Origin: Pisaster brevispinus
Lineage: Eukaryota > Echinodermata > Asteroidea > Forcipulatida > Asteriidae
Assembly (NCBI GenBank): GCA_023634235.1
Contig: JAMKCF010000003.1
Location: 20,678,742 to 20,742,741 of the forward strand
Reading direction: 5' to 3'
Length of the DNA: 64,000 nt
Below, piece by piece: positions 22,844 to 34,389 of this stretch. Under the pieces are notes generated by a model. That model searched no databases. It worked only from the letters and a program-made list of their open reading frames with translations, and had not been told where the DNA came from. A program made the translations under genes and the position numbers. Position 1 is the first letter of the stretch. Each line of letters starts with the position of its first letter.

Positions 22844-23579
22844 AGGTTGTGAAACACTTGTGCTTTGGGGCAAGACATGTTCCTATATTGCTACTCATCA
22901 CCCAGGAGTAAATGATTACTGATAGGGTGAATAATAAGCAACGCCATGATACTGCATAGTTGAGGTGGTTTCAGGAATGATTTAAGGCCCAATGAACATG
23001 GTTTAGAATGTAAGGCAGTTTGATTCAATTTTAGGCACATAGTAAATATCTTAATTGTGCAACTTATGATATTTAACTGTATTTAATTTTTTATTTGAGA
23101 TAATTTTTATATTTTTTCCCTCTGAAACAATTCAGATGAAGTCATGGCCATCTTTGTCTAAGTCCCTCTGTACACTTCATAAGGGATTAGACAACTTTGT
23201 CCACTGAGCCTCAGTTAGGTTATACTTGGCTGAATGGGAACAAAATAACATGGCTGCCAGGGTTTGCCCATAAATGTTTTTGAGCCTGACCTCTTGGGTT
23301 GAAGAGAATTTTGACTGGTCCCAGTTGTTATAAAGTTCTAGCATTTGGTCATCAAGAAGTACTTACTGTATGTAATAATTCTATTGCAACTAATTGTATT
23401 AATTGATTATGAAAGAATAATATAGATAAATACAGATGAAAAACAATAAAGTTAAACAGAATTGAACAAAGGGTTGGCACCATACCCACATGCCTAGTGG
23501 GGCGATTGCCAACCCCCATTTTTTGTAACTGACTTTTTGTAATGTGTAAGTTATTTCAAATTTTAATAAGATACCACAC

Positions 23580-23880
23580 AATTATGATGATATAAGGGGG
23601 TGGGGTTAGTGGCTTAACAAGACAATTTCACGGGGGCAGAAATTGGGGGACAAATATATTGGGGGGTTGCAGGGGGAGCCTATACAATGTATAACAAGCC
23701 ATTTACTTGCGCTTATTTCTGAACTCATAAGGGGTGTGGAATAGGGCGCCCCTGCCCACCCCCCCTTCCGCTTACAACACTGGATCTTGATCTACGTAAT
23801 GGCCGTTTTTCAAATGGGGGGAGGGGGCACTTACATCAATTGGGGTGGTACGTGTGCCCCCCCCCTTAGTTACGCCACAA
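23580..23880. other. G/C-tract-rich non-coding patch
   Basis: Short G-runs on the left (23590-23680) and C-runs on the right (23750-23870). TGGCTTAACAAG and its weak counterpart TAGTTACGCCAC lie near the two ends. It may be a decayed element. Confidence 0.3.
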
Positions 23881-23972
23881 AGTTTCAATCGGGAAAAGCT
23901 CATTGACAATGAAGTTCCCAACAGGGAGACTAGAAACAGAATATTTTGTTAAAGATAATAAAAAGGGATATG

Positions 23973-24108
23973 GAGAGAGAGAGAAAAAGAAAGTCATAAT
24001 TATGACTTTCATCTCGAAATTGTTACTTGGTACCAGTCATATTTGTACTCACAAATATCACTTCATTTACTCTCAAATATGACTTGCTTAATTAATCATG
24101 AGTCATGA

Positions 24109-24146
<38 letters not shown>
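23973..24146. repeat. Nested foldback with (GA)/(CT) microsatellites
   Basis: GAGAGAGAGAAAAAGAAAGTCAT (23973-23996) is mirrored by ATGACTTTCTCTCTCTCT (24103-24120), followed by a longer (CT)n to 24144. Inside are smaller palindromes: AAAGTCATAATTATGACTTT, and AGTCATATTTG facing CAAATATGACTT. Confidence 0.8.
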
Positions 24147-24149
<3 letters not shown>

Positions 24150-24449
24150 GTAATGTCCCTTTAACGCTTCCAACTCTGTTCTTTGGTAACCATAACATCG
24201 CACCTTCAAGATTGGCCCAAATAAATTTAAAAAAAATGCTTGACTTATCTCTTTTGATTTATTAAACTTTTGTCCCGATTTTCAAGTGCAATCTCATGCT
24301 TTTATGAAGCAGGCATCCTCACTCATACCATTTCGTACCATTTGCATCTTTCATTGTTAAAACAGATTTAAGGATTTGTCAGCAAAATTAATTTCATAAT
24401 CTTTGCTAAGCTAGTTGAGGCTATGAGGCTTCATAAAGTCAGTATAAAT

Positions 24450-24952
24450 CATAGAGTTTTATACAGGTACTAGAGGGCGCACTAGCCTAGTTACGCGGAC
24501 GCGGCCCGACAAGGGCAGCGGCGGCCATTATGTAAGTAGTCAAAAAACAACATGTTTGTGTCTAGATTATTAGTGCGTGTTGCAACAGAGAAATATGGTT
24601 AACAATGAAAGGGTTTACTGTGAAATTTATGACGTGAAGACCGTTTATTGTACTTGAGTATATAATCTCCAAATAAATATGACATTTTAGATTCCTTCAC
24701 TTTGGACAACAAATCATGGCATGTGTGTTCATCCTCTAATGAAACGAATAAGATGAACCCCACAAAACAACTTTAAAACGGCCGCTCGATCGTTTTTTGG
24801 ACCGCATGGTGTGTATTTAGTAAGCACACCTCATGTTTTGTATTCAATGTTGCCCAATTGTACAAAAAGCGCGCGTGTCTCCTTCCGGTCCTGTCGCGTT
24901 TGTGCACGCAGCGGTACCAGTGCGCCCTCTAGTGCCTATATAAAACTCTATG
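24450..24952. mobile_element. 503 bp MITE with CTCF-like TIRs
   Basis: The left terminus (24450-24483) and right terminus (24919-24952, reverse complemented) share about 34 bp with two or three mismatches: CATAGAGTTTTATA then TAGAGGGCGCACT. The interior is GC-rich at both sides and AT-rich in the middle, with no transposase. Each end contains ACTAGAGGGCGCA, close to the bilaterian CTCF core, pointing inward from both ends. Confidence 0.85.
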
Positions 24953-25091
24953 GTATACTTTCACCAATACTCTTAAATGACCAATTCAAATGAAACTTAC
25001 AACAGTATGTACATGTATATACATAGAGAAAGGATCACGGAAGGATTCACGGGCAGTAGCAATAGAGATCAATGGGCCACAAAACGTGGTT

Positions 25092-25262
25092 TTCAAATCA
25101 TGGTTTATAAACCATGAACATTTAGACACCTTCAAAACATGGTTTATTAACCATAACAATTAAAGCATCACAAAACCATGACAATTGAGGCATCATAAAT
25201 CATGGTTTAAAAACCACGAACATCGTGTGTTTACAAATCATGGTTTATAAACCATAAAAACC
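25092..25262. repeat. Palindromic minisatellite CATGGTTTATAAACCATG
   Basis: Five or so units of AATCATGGTTTATAAACCATGAACAT (about 25095, 25134, 25172, 25194, 25236), each a near-perfect palindrome, linked by ACAATT(G/A)A(G)GCATCA-type spacers. Non-coding. Confidence 0.85.
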
Positions 25263-27530
25263 TCCTCAACCTCCTTCCCATCCTTCACTGCTCCCCGCTA
25301 CCACCCCACAAGCTAACCATTCGGAGTAACCAAAGAGCAAGCGCACAGATCTATGTGCAATCACGAGGGCCCCCTCTCTACTGATGCCCTATCTTGGTTA
25401 TTCTTACAAAATTAACTACATATTCTGAGGGAATACAACATGGATCTTTGTGTGTGTAAATTTTGCATGAATTAGTTGCTGCATGACATCTTCAAGGTCC
25501 TTTTAGTAATTTTTTGTAAGAACAGGGGGGGGGGATGGGGCAGGGGGATTAGTGAAATATTAAATCATTAAAAATGTAGAATAACTTTGGGACACACTTT
25601 GAAAAAGAATTTTAGTGGTTTCACTGGTTTAGAATTCACTGAGCTGACATCCATTCAAATAATGATCTTAGCATTTATTGTCAACTCTCTATAAAAAGAC
25701 AATTGGGCATTTAAGTCAATCCAAAACAGACTAATAAACTGTTTGAACTTGTTTTCTGCGATAATTTAAAATAAAACAAGCGAGTCATTGAGCTGTTCAT
25801 TGTGACTCTGGTAAACCTTTGAAGCAATCTTTTACAGCTCGAAGTGTCAAAATTTCAAGAATGGGCGTGGAAGACTAATTTGGGGCAATATAAAAAGTAA
25901 TAAGAAATTCAAATTATTTATTATCGATCCTTTTCAATCGCTCTTTTCATGCAAAAGACCAATCGATGTGTTGATAGAATCAATAGCCTCTTTGGCGGTC
26001 CATAGTATTTTGTAGTGCAACTTCAAGCTCAGCGCATGGTGTGGTGTGGCTGCTGAAACCCTGTCGTCTGCATCGTTGAGATAACGGTATGCGATAACGT
26101 TACCATACTAACACATGCACCAGCGCGCGCTTTTTGTGCTCATGCAGGCAGCCGTTAGTGTTACGTAAGTCCTCATTTGCTAACCAGCTGTGTTCCTTTC
26201 ACATGAAAAGAGTTTTGTAATTGGAAACCAGGTGTCTGCGCGCCACAGTAGTTTTAGTACAAAGAGTCTTTTAATCAGCTTTCTGTGCCGTTGGGCGGGG
26301 GCTTTTCACTCAGACTATCTTTGGGGGATGACCGATTTTGCAGCCACCATCTTGCATGTAATGACCGGATGACGCAGTTCAAAATTTCACCGATACCCAA
26401 GACCATATCATGATTTAACGGTAACACTATGCTTTTTAATTTTCTTATTTCTGTCAAAATACACTTACCTGAAACCACTGGCACTTGTTTAAAAGGTATT
26501 CTTCTGGGTTGTTCACTCTTTTTATCCTCAAACTAGTCTGGCAAAGGTTTACACAAGTCGGACTGTGTTCATGCCATCCTCCGTCACAACACTCGGGCAC
26601 CGATTTTTCATGGGTCATTGTCTATTAAACGTAAACCCATAATAACCTTTTTTCTGAATCCTCTCTCCTTAAAGTGATAGTAATGACGAAAGTCCTGATT
26701 GAAGAAATGAAGTGTAAGACTCAAAAGTAGGGCTAATAATAACCCCATTGCTAGTGCCAATATGTCGGACTCCTCTCGCTTCTTGCCCTTCTACCAAGAA
26801 CCCTTTGGAAAGTGAAATCATTTTTTTAATAGAAACTCTTGTTTTTATGCCAATAAATTTCCACCAGTTGTCACATACTGTTATTGTTTTCACATTTGTG
26901 GAGAGCTTATTAACAGGAACTGTTCACGCTCGTTTTGGCATAATTCTATACAAACTCTCAGAGCTTACTTGCATAAATTACATCTTGCTTGATTATCATC
27001 AGAGCTTGCTTGATTGACATCATCAGTGCCATGATAATGACCGATGTACATGTGCACACACGTTTTGATTCGAAACGCTCAAATGGCCGCATTACATAAA
27101 TGTATTTAGTCTTTTTAGTGTCGCTGCAGCACCCTCTTTTACTCCCTGCTGCCTGCTGCTATTTACCATCCAGTGTAGTGGCGCTGTGAGCGACAAATAC
27201 CGCCATGATCAAAGACTACTCGGCGCCATTGCACATCTGCTAAAAGCATGGTGCTGATCCCAAGCCACATCAACCTATGGCACTTTGAAGGAGGCTGCTC
27301 ATGTCTGATGTTCACCTCCACAGATACGTTTCCTGTTCACTGAGACTGTGATAATACTTTGCAGAGCAGCTTGTTTAACATTCAAAATACATGACAAGAG
27401 ATAGAACAAACTTACTTTGGGCAAATAGAGCTCCCCTAAGAGAGCAAATGTATACAACAACAAAATTAACTAGACATACAGTGTTTGTAAACAACAAACA
27501 CACAGGTGTTCGTGAGTGATGTCAGATTGT
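25263..27530. other. Intergenic, no confirmed gene
   Basis: Contains overlapping opposite-strand ORFs at 26275-27017 without a domain I recognise. GC-rich patches near 26030-26160 and 26220-26345 could be promoter-like, but there is no supporting gene. Confidence 0.3.
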
Positions 27531-27539
27531 GATTGAATG

Positions 27540-28060
27540 AACTGGTGGCGACATTTTACCATATCAACCCAATGTCTGGTTCAGAAGTTAGATTGTTTTC
27601 CAATTTAATAATTCAACTGCCGGTTTAAACTGGAAGTCGAGTTCAAATTGGGTCACACTTTGTTTAGCGTTTGTGAAGACAATTACGATGATTTATATAT
27701 TGTAAAAATCTAATGTTTGGTAATAAGTTATAATTTTTTCGAATAATAAATATTAACTTTCGGTTTGAATCGGAAGTCAAGGTCAAATGGGGTATAATTC
27801 TGTGTATCGTTTCTTCACTTGTTACACACCTTCCCAATGATGCATAGATGTCAAAAACCCAATGTGTGGTTCAGAAGTTATGCTTTTTTGAAACATTAAA
27901 TTTAGACTTTCGGTTTGAACCGGATGTTAAGGTCAAACGGGTCACATTTTATGCAGCACGTGTTTAATTCACCAAGACCGTTCAGACAACGTATGGATTG
28001 TAACAATCCAATGTGTCTGTCATTGATGACGTCATCAAATTACACGCCGTCCTCTTGTGA
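27540..28060 (+). repeat. Tandem array with ETS-like palindromes (three units)
   Basis: Units of about 145 bp, each with (A)ACTTTCGGTTTGAA(T/C)CGGAAGT-like palindromes at 27615, 27755 and 27905. Each palindrome is followed by AAGGTCAAA(T/C)GGGTCACA-like sequence. Words such as CCAATGTGTGGTTCAGAAGTTA recur. A perfect CRE, TGACGTCA, lies at 28027-28034. Same family as 30.44-31.43 kb, and inverted at 57.0-57.98 kb. Confidence 0.8.
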
Positions 28061-30430
28061 AAAATAAAATCATACATGTTATTTGAAAGGGCAGAGAGTC
28101 AAATGTTTTCATTTTATATGTAGCGACATTTTCCGACTTCCCTTTCATCTTGGCTACAGATCTCGATACGAAGCTTGAACATACTCACAAGTACAACTAT
28201 CAAATATGCAATTCACCGAATCAAACTTATTTTTAACAAAAATTGATTCTTTATTGATTAATAAATCACAATTAGTTTACACAAGCTATGTTATTCATAT
28301 TGACATTATTAAGTTAATAATTCTTAGAATTTTTCAACAGGAATTCAATTAAAGTTGGACTCTCATTACATGTACACTTGATGATGATGTCGTTAAAATA
28401 GGTCAAGCAGAGTGTAAGCTGTCGGTTGTATTTTATAAATGGCTGGCTTGATTTTTGGACATTGTTTTCCGTACGGAACGGTTTGTTTATTTAAGACCTT
28501 TGATATAATGAACTGTAAAAGACACTTGTTTTGTATAAATATGCAAAACAAAGGCCCGGCGTGATGATACAAGTCTAAGCCTCTCGTAAATTTGGACTAT
28601 TAAAAAAATTAGTCAAGTACTATTTCTACCTCTGTGGTGCATCATACACTCAGCAAGAAAATAAGGAGAGAAACACAACATGTGTGTAATCTTTCACTGG
28701 AAACCATTCCGATACTGGATGTGCTGTATTCTGAAAAAGAAAAACAGTATTAACAATAAACAAACTAATATCAGGTCTCAAACTAATGTCTTATTGACAC
28801 TAATACTATATAAATCACAGCACATTATTTTCAATGCAGAAACAAAATACAATAACTTGTGTTTAGAATGTTTAAAAAAAAGTTTGTAATTCAACAGAAA
28901 GTCACACAGCAGTAGGCCCAACATGTATTACGCAGTCATGTTGTCTATGTTTAACATAATGCAATCATTTAAATGGAAAATGGGCTCAGCCAGCAGTTTC
29001 ATTTCAATTCCTTTGGAAACGTTTGACCTTGCAAAATAACTTTGTGAAATTTTGAAATTTGAATAAATTACTGTAAATTTACCTCTTGGAAAAGTTACAG
29101 ATCAAAGAAGCACACAAGTGAAGGTTAGAAGTCTTGGATGATTTTGGACTCTCCATTAGCATGATTTTATTGAGGAACAATCTTAGTAGACAACTAACAG
29201 AAGTGTTGAAGACTGAAGATGGCTCATATTGAACTTGCTACATGTCCAGTTTCTGTGTTCCACTCCTTCCCAGGCTCTTATCCTGCCATCAGACTCTGTT
29301 CAATATTTTTCATGATCATTGTAGGGCCTACTAGTTGATAGCAAATCAAGATGAAACTAGTAAAATAAACAAAATTCAAGACATAAAGCATTTCAAGATT
29401 AGATGGTAGCAAGTTAGAAGGTGCGCATACTGTTTTAGAAGTGAACAACTTATGAATGAAAACCTTTCATCGGAGGGTTGTGAAATATTTATGCTACAAT
29501 ACGTAGTTGGCGGAGCACATTTGTGTCAAATCTAACCACTTTCTGACACTAGTGACAGACCCAGCAATCATACCAAATTTCCCAATTCTACCATGATCAT
29601 ACTAAACGTTCCTTAGTTTTAATAACCCTCACTACTTGATAATTTAAGGATAATCTTTATCAACATAACTGTGCATTACATACGGAACACACAATCATTC
29701 TGAAAAGCGACGATGTTGAAACGAAGCTTACCGTTTTATTCACCGTGTCGCACCGATAAACACTGCCGTGAGTGCCGGTCTGAAACCCCTTTGACCAGCT
29801 GATGTCACGTTCGGACGTGTCCGTGCAATCTCGGTGTGTGATCAAAACATAACCAATGTTGGTCCTTTTCTGCTTGCATTTTCTCATGTAATAAATGTCA
29901 TACGAATCACTGAAGCAGGTGAACATCTCAGTGAAACTTCGTATTCAATTCCATATTCATCGTTAAGCCATCAGAAGGGCAAAAAGGGAAACAATTTGAT
30001 GCTGAACATAGCACAGGTTGAGAAGAATTCATTTCAGCAGCGTTGCGCCATTTATAAAAGTACGATGAACTGTGACATGTCCAAACGTGCACAGAAATCA
30101 TGCCATACTTCTAGCCTTTAGTGAAGGCCACGTGGTACTGGAGTAAACACAGCACAGCTTGTGGCAACTGTTGTTACGTTGGTCTGATTTCTGCTGGTTT
30201 ATATGAAAGGCAACAAGCCTCTTGACATAAGGCTAGCTTCCACTCCGTTGCACTGGAATCAGTCGCGAGTACTATGCCACATGCCGCATTAGGTATTGGA
30301 TCGAGATTTTAATATTTAAAGGCCAATTTTACTTAGAAATCTATCTCAGGTCTTATGGGGTCACCATTTGAATGTGATTTGTATAATTCGGCCGGAGCTT
30401 TTTTATGGTGCAAGTACCTTACATGTAGCA
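28061..30430. other. Intergenic, no gene supported
   Basis: Short ORFs at 28680, 29660 and 29834 lack domains; the last two overlap on opposite strands. No clear repeats. Confidence 0.4.
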
Positions 30431-31094
30431 TTTATGGTTCTCCGATTATGATTTTTTCAAATATTAAACGTTGATTTATTGTTATGACGTCATCGATGAC
30501 GTTATCGCACCGAAACAATTTGGATGTCATAAATATACTACGATCTATATACATAGTAAGTTTCAAGACAAAACCCTTCTTGGCTTATGAGAAATGAACG
30601 TTTGAAATCTGAATTTTGAACTTCCGGTTTCAACCGGAAGTAAGGTCATATGGTGTCACAATGTATTTCTGATTTGCACAATTTGACAAGAGCTTTTTTA
30701 TACTGCTATTATCTTACATGTAGCATTTGTGATTCTCCATTTATGATTTTGTTTAACATTAAAAGTTGATTTATTGTTATGACGTCATCAATGACATCAT
30801 CAAACCGAATTTCACATATTTATATCTAAACACAAAGATCTCAATACCTAGTAAGTTTTAAGTCTCAAACATTTATAGTTCATGAGATATGACAAGTTTT
30901 CTTTTTGTAAGAAAATTCAACTTCCGGTTTTGAGCGGAAGTAAAGGTCACATGGGGTCGTTCCTAATGAAAGATTTGTAGAACTGTTCAAGGGCCTTCAG
31001 ATGATACAATGATTAAAGGTTTACCATCTTTGGTTCATAAGATATAAAGTTTCCCCCCAAAAAACCTTCAACGTCCGGTTTCAACTGGAAGTAA

Positions 31095-31110
31095 AGGTCA
31101 CATGGGGTCA
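31095..31110 (+). promoter_or_regulatory. DR4 nuclear-receptor-type element
   Basis: AGGTCA-CATG-GGGTCA: two AGGTCA-type half-sites as a direct repeat with 4-base spacing, immediately after an ETS-type palindrome. It is a sequence match only; binding is unknown. Confidence 0.45.
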
Positions 31111-31399
31111 CATTCTGTGTAAGAGTTGTAAACAAAATGTTGAACTTTCATATGAAACAAAGATCTTGTATTTATCATATGGTTCTCTAGATATGACGAT
31201 TTACATTTTTTCTCATTTTTTGTTGTTGAGGTTATGACGTCATCGATGACATCGTCATCCCGAAACAGTTGTGGTTTCGTCTGTACACTAAGGTCTAAGT
31301 ACATGATAAGTTTCAAGTCTCTAGGAGTTATACTTTTGCGAAAATTGCGAGAGAAGGTTCTCAGATAAAGTGGGAAAAAAAACCCAGAACAGTGACAAT

Positions 31400-31428
31400 A
31401 GGTTTTCGGGCGGAATGCCCGAACACCT
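31400..31428. other. Terminal hairpin of repeat element
   Basis: AGGT-T-TTCGGGC-GGAAT-GCCCGAA-C-ACCT: an 11 bp stem with one internal mismatch and a 5-base loop. It lies at the right end of the ETS/CRE repeat array and probably marks an element end. Confidence 0.8.
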
Positions 31429-31430
31429 AC

Positions 31431-32745
31431 TGAAAAAGATTACTAAATAACAAAACCTTAACAAAATAAGAAAGTAAAACTACTCAAAGTACAGATCATT
31501 AGCATATATATTTCCTTGCATCTTGATGGAACCTGTTTGGTGTGGTGTTCTAAAACCTTTGCACAATGCTGCGTGTGCGGCTGGTGCAATTGCAATGGGA
31601 CACTGTTGTCTTTAAAAACTTTGGCATGGGGCCAAGAATTAGATAGGTTCCAGGTATTGGCACATTTTGTCTATTTATAGGGCTAGCCTAATGGCGGAGT
31701 TTGGGATGAGTTATTACAAGTTTGCTGAGCAATTAAAATAAAAGAATAACAATCCAGCTTGTGTGTATTAGCTAAATATTAAATGCTGCTTGAGAGATCA
31801 TCTGTCATGATCATGTTGCATGTCGTTCATTACATGCTATATGTCACAGTGATTGTAGGACATTGGTAAACATGAACTTGAACGCTATTATTTTTTGCTG
31901 TAGAAAGGTAAACGAGTGCAAAATTATTACATATAAATGGGTGGAACTCGATATAAACTTTGTCATAATGTAAAAAAAAATATATTTGGTTAGTGTTACC
32001 CTGGGCAAAAACGAAAAGCCCTTAAGCTCTAGGAATCAAAACAACACTGACATCACACTGCAGGCTCATTTTTTTTTAACTTCACTTATGTATTATTACA
32101 TGCAAAAATGCATCTCTGAAAGGAAAAGTAAGCAAATTAAAATATCACATTGCAGCGGTTTGTGGAAATATTACCATTATGATGAAGGAGTTTTTCTGTC
32201 AGGCATTTCTGATGGGAGTGATATCAGCTCAAGTGACCAGGGTAGTTCTGGAGAAAAGGGACAGAACAAAACTTGGAGAATCATATGCCAATGTTTGCAG
32301 AGCTGAGCCACACAGTTCAAACATTTGGCAGCACAAGCAAATGCAAACTGTGTAGTTCGTGTCAATTTAGTGCCTCAGTCGCACAAGTTTTATTTGACTT
32401 ATGTTCAAAAGTTGTGCGTGCGCAAATTTCAAAATTGGCCTGCAGAAATTTTAAGAAAAGCCATTTCCTAATATTGCGTCGAACATTATTTGTATTACCG
32501 TCATCGATTAATCTGATGCCTTTTTGAGACCCTAGTATTTTAGACTGAATTTGTGTCACCAGTGAATTATTTATTTTGAATAATCATTGGTCTTATGGAT
32601 CAGGGTTGGCATTTCTTTATATGAGTAGATCATGATAAGTTTTTTTGACCAGCAAACAATGCTTTAACTAGGAAACCATTTAATAGTCAAATGCTAATAA
32701 GCTATAACGAGCCCATAAAGGGACATGTGGTAAAAAAAAATAAAT
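31431..32745. other. No confirmed gene
   Basis: Several short overlapping ORFs on both strands (31986-32559), none recognisable. Confidence 0.35.
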
Positions 32746-32749
32746 ACAG

Positions 32750-33200
32750 AAATAGTTTGAGTTCACTCAAAGTAAAAGTTTGGAGCGTTGAAAATTATTT
32801 TAAGAGAGTTGATTGGAGCAGTTTTTGCGATAACTTTTTGTATCGTTTGCAATAATTTATTTTAAGCTCTGGCAGTAATTCATTCTAATCACACAGAATA
32901 AATGAATATATAATTTGGAGCATTCAAACTGATTTGAGATAAATATTTTTGACAGCACTGGTCAATTTCGCAATTGTTTATTTCAAGCTTTGAAAATAAT
33001 TTATTTGAGCGCACAAAGTAAATGATTTGGAGCGTGCACAATTATTTGGAGAGATTTGATTTCGACAGCACCAATAGATTTTGCAATAAGTTAATTGCAG
33101 CTTTTGTTATATTTTGATATTGAGCCCTTGCAATTATTTATTCCAAGCGCAGAAAACAAATGATTCAGAGCGTTCACAATTATTTCAAGTGAAATTACTT
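32750..33200 (+). repeat. Degenerate ~115 bp tandem repeat
   Basis: Recurring order: CACAAAGTAAATGATTTGGAGCGT, then ACAATTATTT..GAGA, GACAGCAC, GCAATAATTTATTT..AGC. Copies begin near 32763, 32890, 33008 and 33145. AT-rich and non-coding. Confidence 0.65.
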
Positions 33201-33845
33201 CAAAAGAACAATTTGATTTTGACCCAAAGATTTGATGAGAACAAAATGATTTTGAGAGCCCAAAAGAAATGTTTTCAACTGAAATTGAAATTTTTCTGTT
33301 TTCACTGTTTTGTTCCCATTATGTCCCTTTCGTTCCTTCGTAGAAACAACCCTTGATTTATGAACAACTTAACGGTATTTTCAGCTTTAAAATGGAAGAA
33401 CTTTTTTGGTGAACTTTTCCTAACTTTAAACCATTCAAGGACCATTTTGACAACTTGAAATCCTTTGACGAGTTGTGACAAACATCACTGTATTCCTCGG
33501 AAATAGCTGCTGGACTCTTTTTTGCTTTTTCTCGAATCCACTGCACTTGTGTTAGGCATGAAACAACTTTTATTCGTTATTGCAGTGAAATAGTTAAAAA
33601 AAAAGGAAACGAACTAAGGAAGCCAACATGCATCTATAGAGAAGAAGATCAACATTCTTCACCTGTCCGCAGTATGACATACTAGTTCCGAATACACAAG
33701 GGTACCACCAACTTTTGTGTACTTCCACAGAATTAACTCCAGGCTAGATTCTTGTTCATCATGTGAAATGGTTTGAAGTGCAACTTGCCCATTCAAAGAA
33801 AGTTCACATACTTTATTTGCAGGTGTGGTTGACCTACCAAGATGC

Positions 33846-33985
33846 TTGCCCAACATCTTTATGTGCTTTTTATTTGATGGGAAATCAATGTGTCATGGTC
33901 GGCTCAGCCCAACATCTCTATGTGCTGCTTGTTTGATGGAAAATCATGCATCACTATTAAGTGTGTCACGGTTGGCTCTGCACCC
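33846..33985 (+). repeat. Direct duplication, ~65 bp units
   Basis: CCCAACATCT.TATGTGCT...TTTGATGG.AAATCA occurs at about 33848 and 33909, with GTGTCA(T/C)GGT(C/T)GGCTC after each. Confidence 0.7.
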
Positions 33986-34389
33986 AAGCTTGCATGAAGA
34001 AGATTGGAATCAGGTCAGTGCAGATAGAAATGGGATCCACTAGTACCAATTAATATATAAATATGTAAATCTATGCAAGTGCACTGTTTTGTGTACAGCC
34101 AAAGTACCAACTGCTGCTTCAGTGACAATCCATGATGATTTTTTAAAATAACTAACACTTCTATGCTAGGTCTTTGTCAGCAAAGTCAGAGTTGACATTT
34201 AAAATTTTTTTTTTGCAGAAGTCATGCAGCATTGCCTTGTAAGTCCATTCAACATGAATGACCCTTTAGAATTATTAACAAATAATCAAATACTAGATAA
34301 GGTGGTGTTTTTAAAATGGACCTTGAAATCATTAGAGAAAACCTGGTATCAAAATTCATGAGGTCTTTAGAAAACAAGTATACAAAGTA

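Larger units (their letters stand above)
30440..31430 (+). mobile_element. Tandem-repeat element with CRE/ETS/DR4 sites
   Basis: Two units of about 300 bp plus a partial unit. Perfect CRE palindromes TGACGTCA lie at 30485, 30780 and 31235, each followed by TC(A/G)ATGAC. ETS-type palindromes lie at 30620-30641 (perfect), about 30920 and about 31073. AAGGTCA(C/T)ATGG(G/T)GTCA follows each palindrome. AGTTTCAAGTCTC and CATGAGATATGA-like words recur. The array ends in the hairpin at 31400-31428. Such hairpin-ended, internally repeated non-coding elements resemble Helentron-associated elements of marine invertebrates; that attribution is inference. Confidence 0.7.

Noticed and set aside
26275..27017. 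ORFs on both strands that looked like retroelement fragments
   Set aside because: I could not match any RT, endonuclease or transposase motif with confidence.
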